From JAWMQL01 sp033283165 (GTDB lineage: Bacteria; Pseudomonadota; Gammaproteobacteria; Pseudomonadales; Halieaceae): 64,000 nt of DNA. The position numbers and the translations under genes are program-made. The notes beneath the pieces are model-generated. The model saw only the letters and a program-made list of their open reading frames with translations. It did no database searches and was not told the origin of the DNA. Below are positions 62,968 through 64,000 of this stretch, in pieces (the stretch's first letter is position 1; each line of letters opens with the position of its first letter). Where the stretch lies: the NCBI GenBank assembly GCA_033283165.1, contig JAWMQL010000010.1, positions 1 to 64,000 of the forward strand, given 5' to 3'.

Positions 62968-63857
62968 TGCTGCAACGCCTGGGCAGCGAGCCGGTGTTCG
63001 GCGTCGATTTCTCCGCTGTGTCCATACTGCGCCTGGACCAGCTCGATAAACTCGCACCGGGCAACAAGCGGTTCAAATTGCGGCGCGTGTTTGATCGCGC
63101 TGCGCTCGAGGGCGCGGAACGGATTCTTTCTTTCGGTGGCGCGTGGTCCAATCACCTGCATGCCCTGGCGGCGGTGGGGCACGAGCGGGGCGTGGCCACC
63201 GTGGGTTTTGTGCGCGGCGAACAGCCCGCCCGGCTGTCAGCCACGCTCGAGGAGGCCGCGGACTGGGGTATGCAGCTACACTTCCTGTCCCGCAGCGAGT
63301 ACCGGCGCCGTAATGCCCCCGACTGGCAACGCGCTCTTGTCAGCCGGTTCGAGCGCAGCCTGCTGGTACCGGAGGGAGGCGCGGATCTGGATGGCTTGCT
63401 CGGCGCAGTGGATATCACCCGGCTGTTGCCGTCCCGGACCCTGCCGCGCACGGTACTGGTCGCGGTGGGCACCGGGACCACGCTCGCCGGGCTGGCGCTG
63501 GGCCTGGCTGCCGGGGACAGGGTCCTGGGTGTTTCCGCTCTCAGGGGCGCTGTCGATCTGGAGAAGCGCGTGCAGCAATTGCTGGCAACAGCCGCAGTGG
63601 ATTGCCAGGCTGACTGGGCGATCTGTCATGACTATCACTGCGGCGGCTTTGCTCGCGTAAACCCGCAACTGAAAGCGTTCATGCTGGCGTTTGAAAAGCA
63701 GCAGGCAGTGCCCCTGGAGCCGGTCTATACCGGCAAACTGCTGTTTGCCATTCACGGCATGTTGGCGCGGGGCGAACTGGAATCGGGGCGGGAACTGATC
63801 GCCATTCACACGGGCGGCCTGCAGGGGCGCCGGGGTTATGCCTGGCTGGGCGGTTGA
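62967..63857 (+). CDS. ACC deaminase/D-cysteine desulfhydrase-like PLP enzyme
   Basis: 296 residues. PLP-binding Lys34 in LAPGNKRFKL, with SFGGAWSNHLHA (55-66) as the phosphate loop. It belongs to the ACC deaminase/D-cysteine desulfhydrase group, usually about 330 residues, so it is shorter. It uses an amino acid as substrate, e.g. D-cysteine; exact activity is unproved. It is translationally coupled to the phosphotransferase. Its 3' end overlaps the next minus-strand gene by 22 bases. Confidence 0.87.
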   Translation: MLQRLGSEPVFGVDFSAVSILRLDQLDKLAPGNKRFKLRRVFDRAALEGAERILSFGGAWSNHLHALAAVGHERGVATVGFVRGEQPARLSATLEEAADWGMQLHFLSRSEYRRRNAPDWQRALVSRFERSLLVPEGGADLDGLLGAVDITRLLPSRTLPRTVLVAVGTGTTLAGLALGLAAGDRVLGVSALRGAVDLEKRVQQLLATAAVDCQADWAICHDYHCGGFARVNPQLKAFMLAFEKQQAVPLEPVYTGKLLFAIHGMLARGELESGRELIAIHTGGLQGRRGYAWLGG

Positions 63858-64000
63858 CCGTGGCGTGCCGGCCAGTCCACGCCGGTGACGAAGAAGCGCC
63901 GCAGTTCCCGCCCCTGCGGATCGAAGGCCGCGACCAGTCGCGGCAGGCTGTACTGTTCGAAATGCGCCTGCAGCAACTTTTCCAACCCGTATCTTGTACA
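63836..64000 (-). CDS. unknown protein, C-terminal end only
   Basis: A reading frame enters from the window's right end and ends at TAA (63838-63836): 54 residues, with LEKLLQAHFEQYSLPRLVAAF and GRELRRFFVTGVDWPARHG. The codon use and third-position GC match the surrounding genes. I do not recognise it. It is convergent with the PLP enzyme gene and overlaps it by 22 bases. Confidence 0.65.
   Translation of the reverse strand, partial: CTRYGLEKLLQAHFEQYSLPRLVAAFDPQGRELRRFFVTGVDWPARHGQPPSQA

Overview
The window reads as a chromosomal segment of a GC-rich, aerobic marine gammaproteobacterium, most like the Halieaceae/Cellvibrionales group. This rests on gene content and is an inference: two wax-ester synthase/DGAT acyltransferases, an arsenosugar cluster, TamAB, SlyX, YciH, Slt, a proteobacterial sortase with a private substrate, a TonB receptor beside a P450 module, and an aerobic KorAB. 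I see no phage structural genes, transposase, rRNA or CRISPR array. One tRNA (Arg, anticodon CCT) lies near 25.8 kb.

Layout. 1-3.8 kb is a more AT-rich accessory stretch: two copies of a duplicated unit (small membrane protein gene plus a structured upstream repeat), a third repeat, a secreted orphan protein, an S24-type repressor lacking its catalytic residues, an apparently gene-poor stretch, and a HicAB toxin-antitoxin pair. 3.8-11 kb: WS/DGAT, a secreted propeller-like protein, an SDR, and a DevBCA-type exporter whose ATPase carries a TerB-like tail. 11-17.2 kb: a ricin-type lectin and tamB-tamA, with a 15-bp minisatellite in tamA. 17.3-22 kb: prpE and several envelope or lipoprotein genes. 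22-25.7 kb (minus strand): a tightly overlapped operon of an FMN glutamate-synthase-like protein, an amidoligase, a class I glutamine amidotransferase and a YqaA membrane protein. This is the best candidate here for an uncharacterised amide-bond system.

25.8-33 kb: tRNA-Arg, a histidine-kinase-like protein that has lost its catalytic residues, hsp20 behind a sigma-32-type promoter, a TetR regulator, slt, and the arsS plus two-glycosyltransferase arsenosugar operon. 33-45.6 kb: small housekeeping genes (yciH, slyX), a YtcJ-like amidohydrolase, an epoxide hydrolase, an SRPBCC-SDR fusion, a class D-like sortase with its substrate, a zinc protease, an MBL hydrolase, an esterase and a PlsC acyltransferase. 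45.6-53.6 kb: a TPR-sulfotransferase, then pyrophosphatase, a second WS/DGAT, korA-korB, a ferritin-like protein and lipA.

53.6-64 kb: a TonB-dependent receptor divergent from a TetR gene, followed by an oxidoreductase-P450-ferredoxin-EthD-like operon. The receptor and operon promoters share a 20-bp motif with compensatory changes, which suggests one regulon for uptake and oxidation of a hydrophobic substrate. The segment ends with a CrtI-like oxidoreductase, a phosphotransferase, a PLP-dependent deaminase-like enzyme and the 3' end of a further minus-strand gene.
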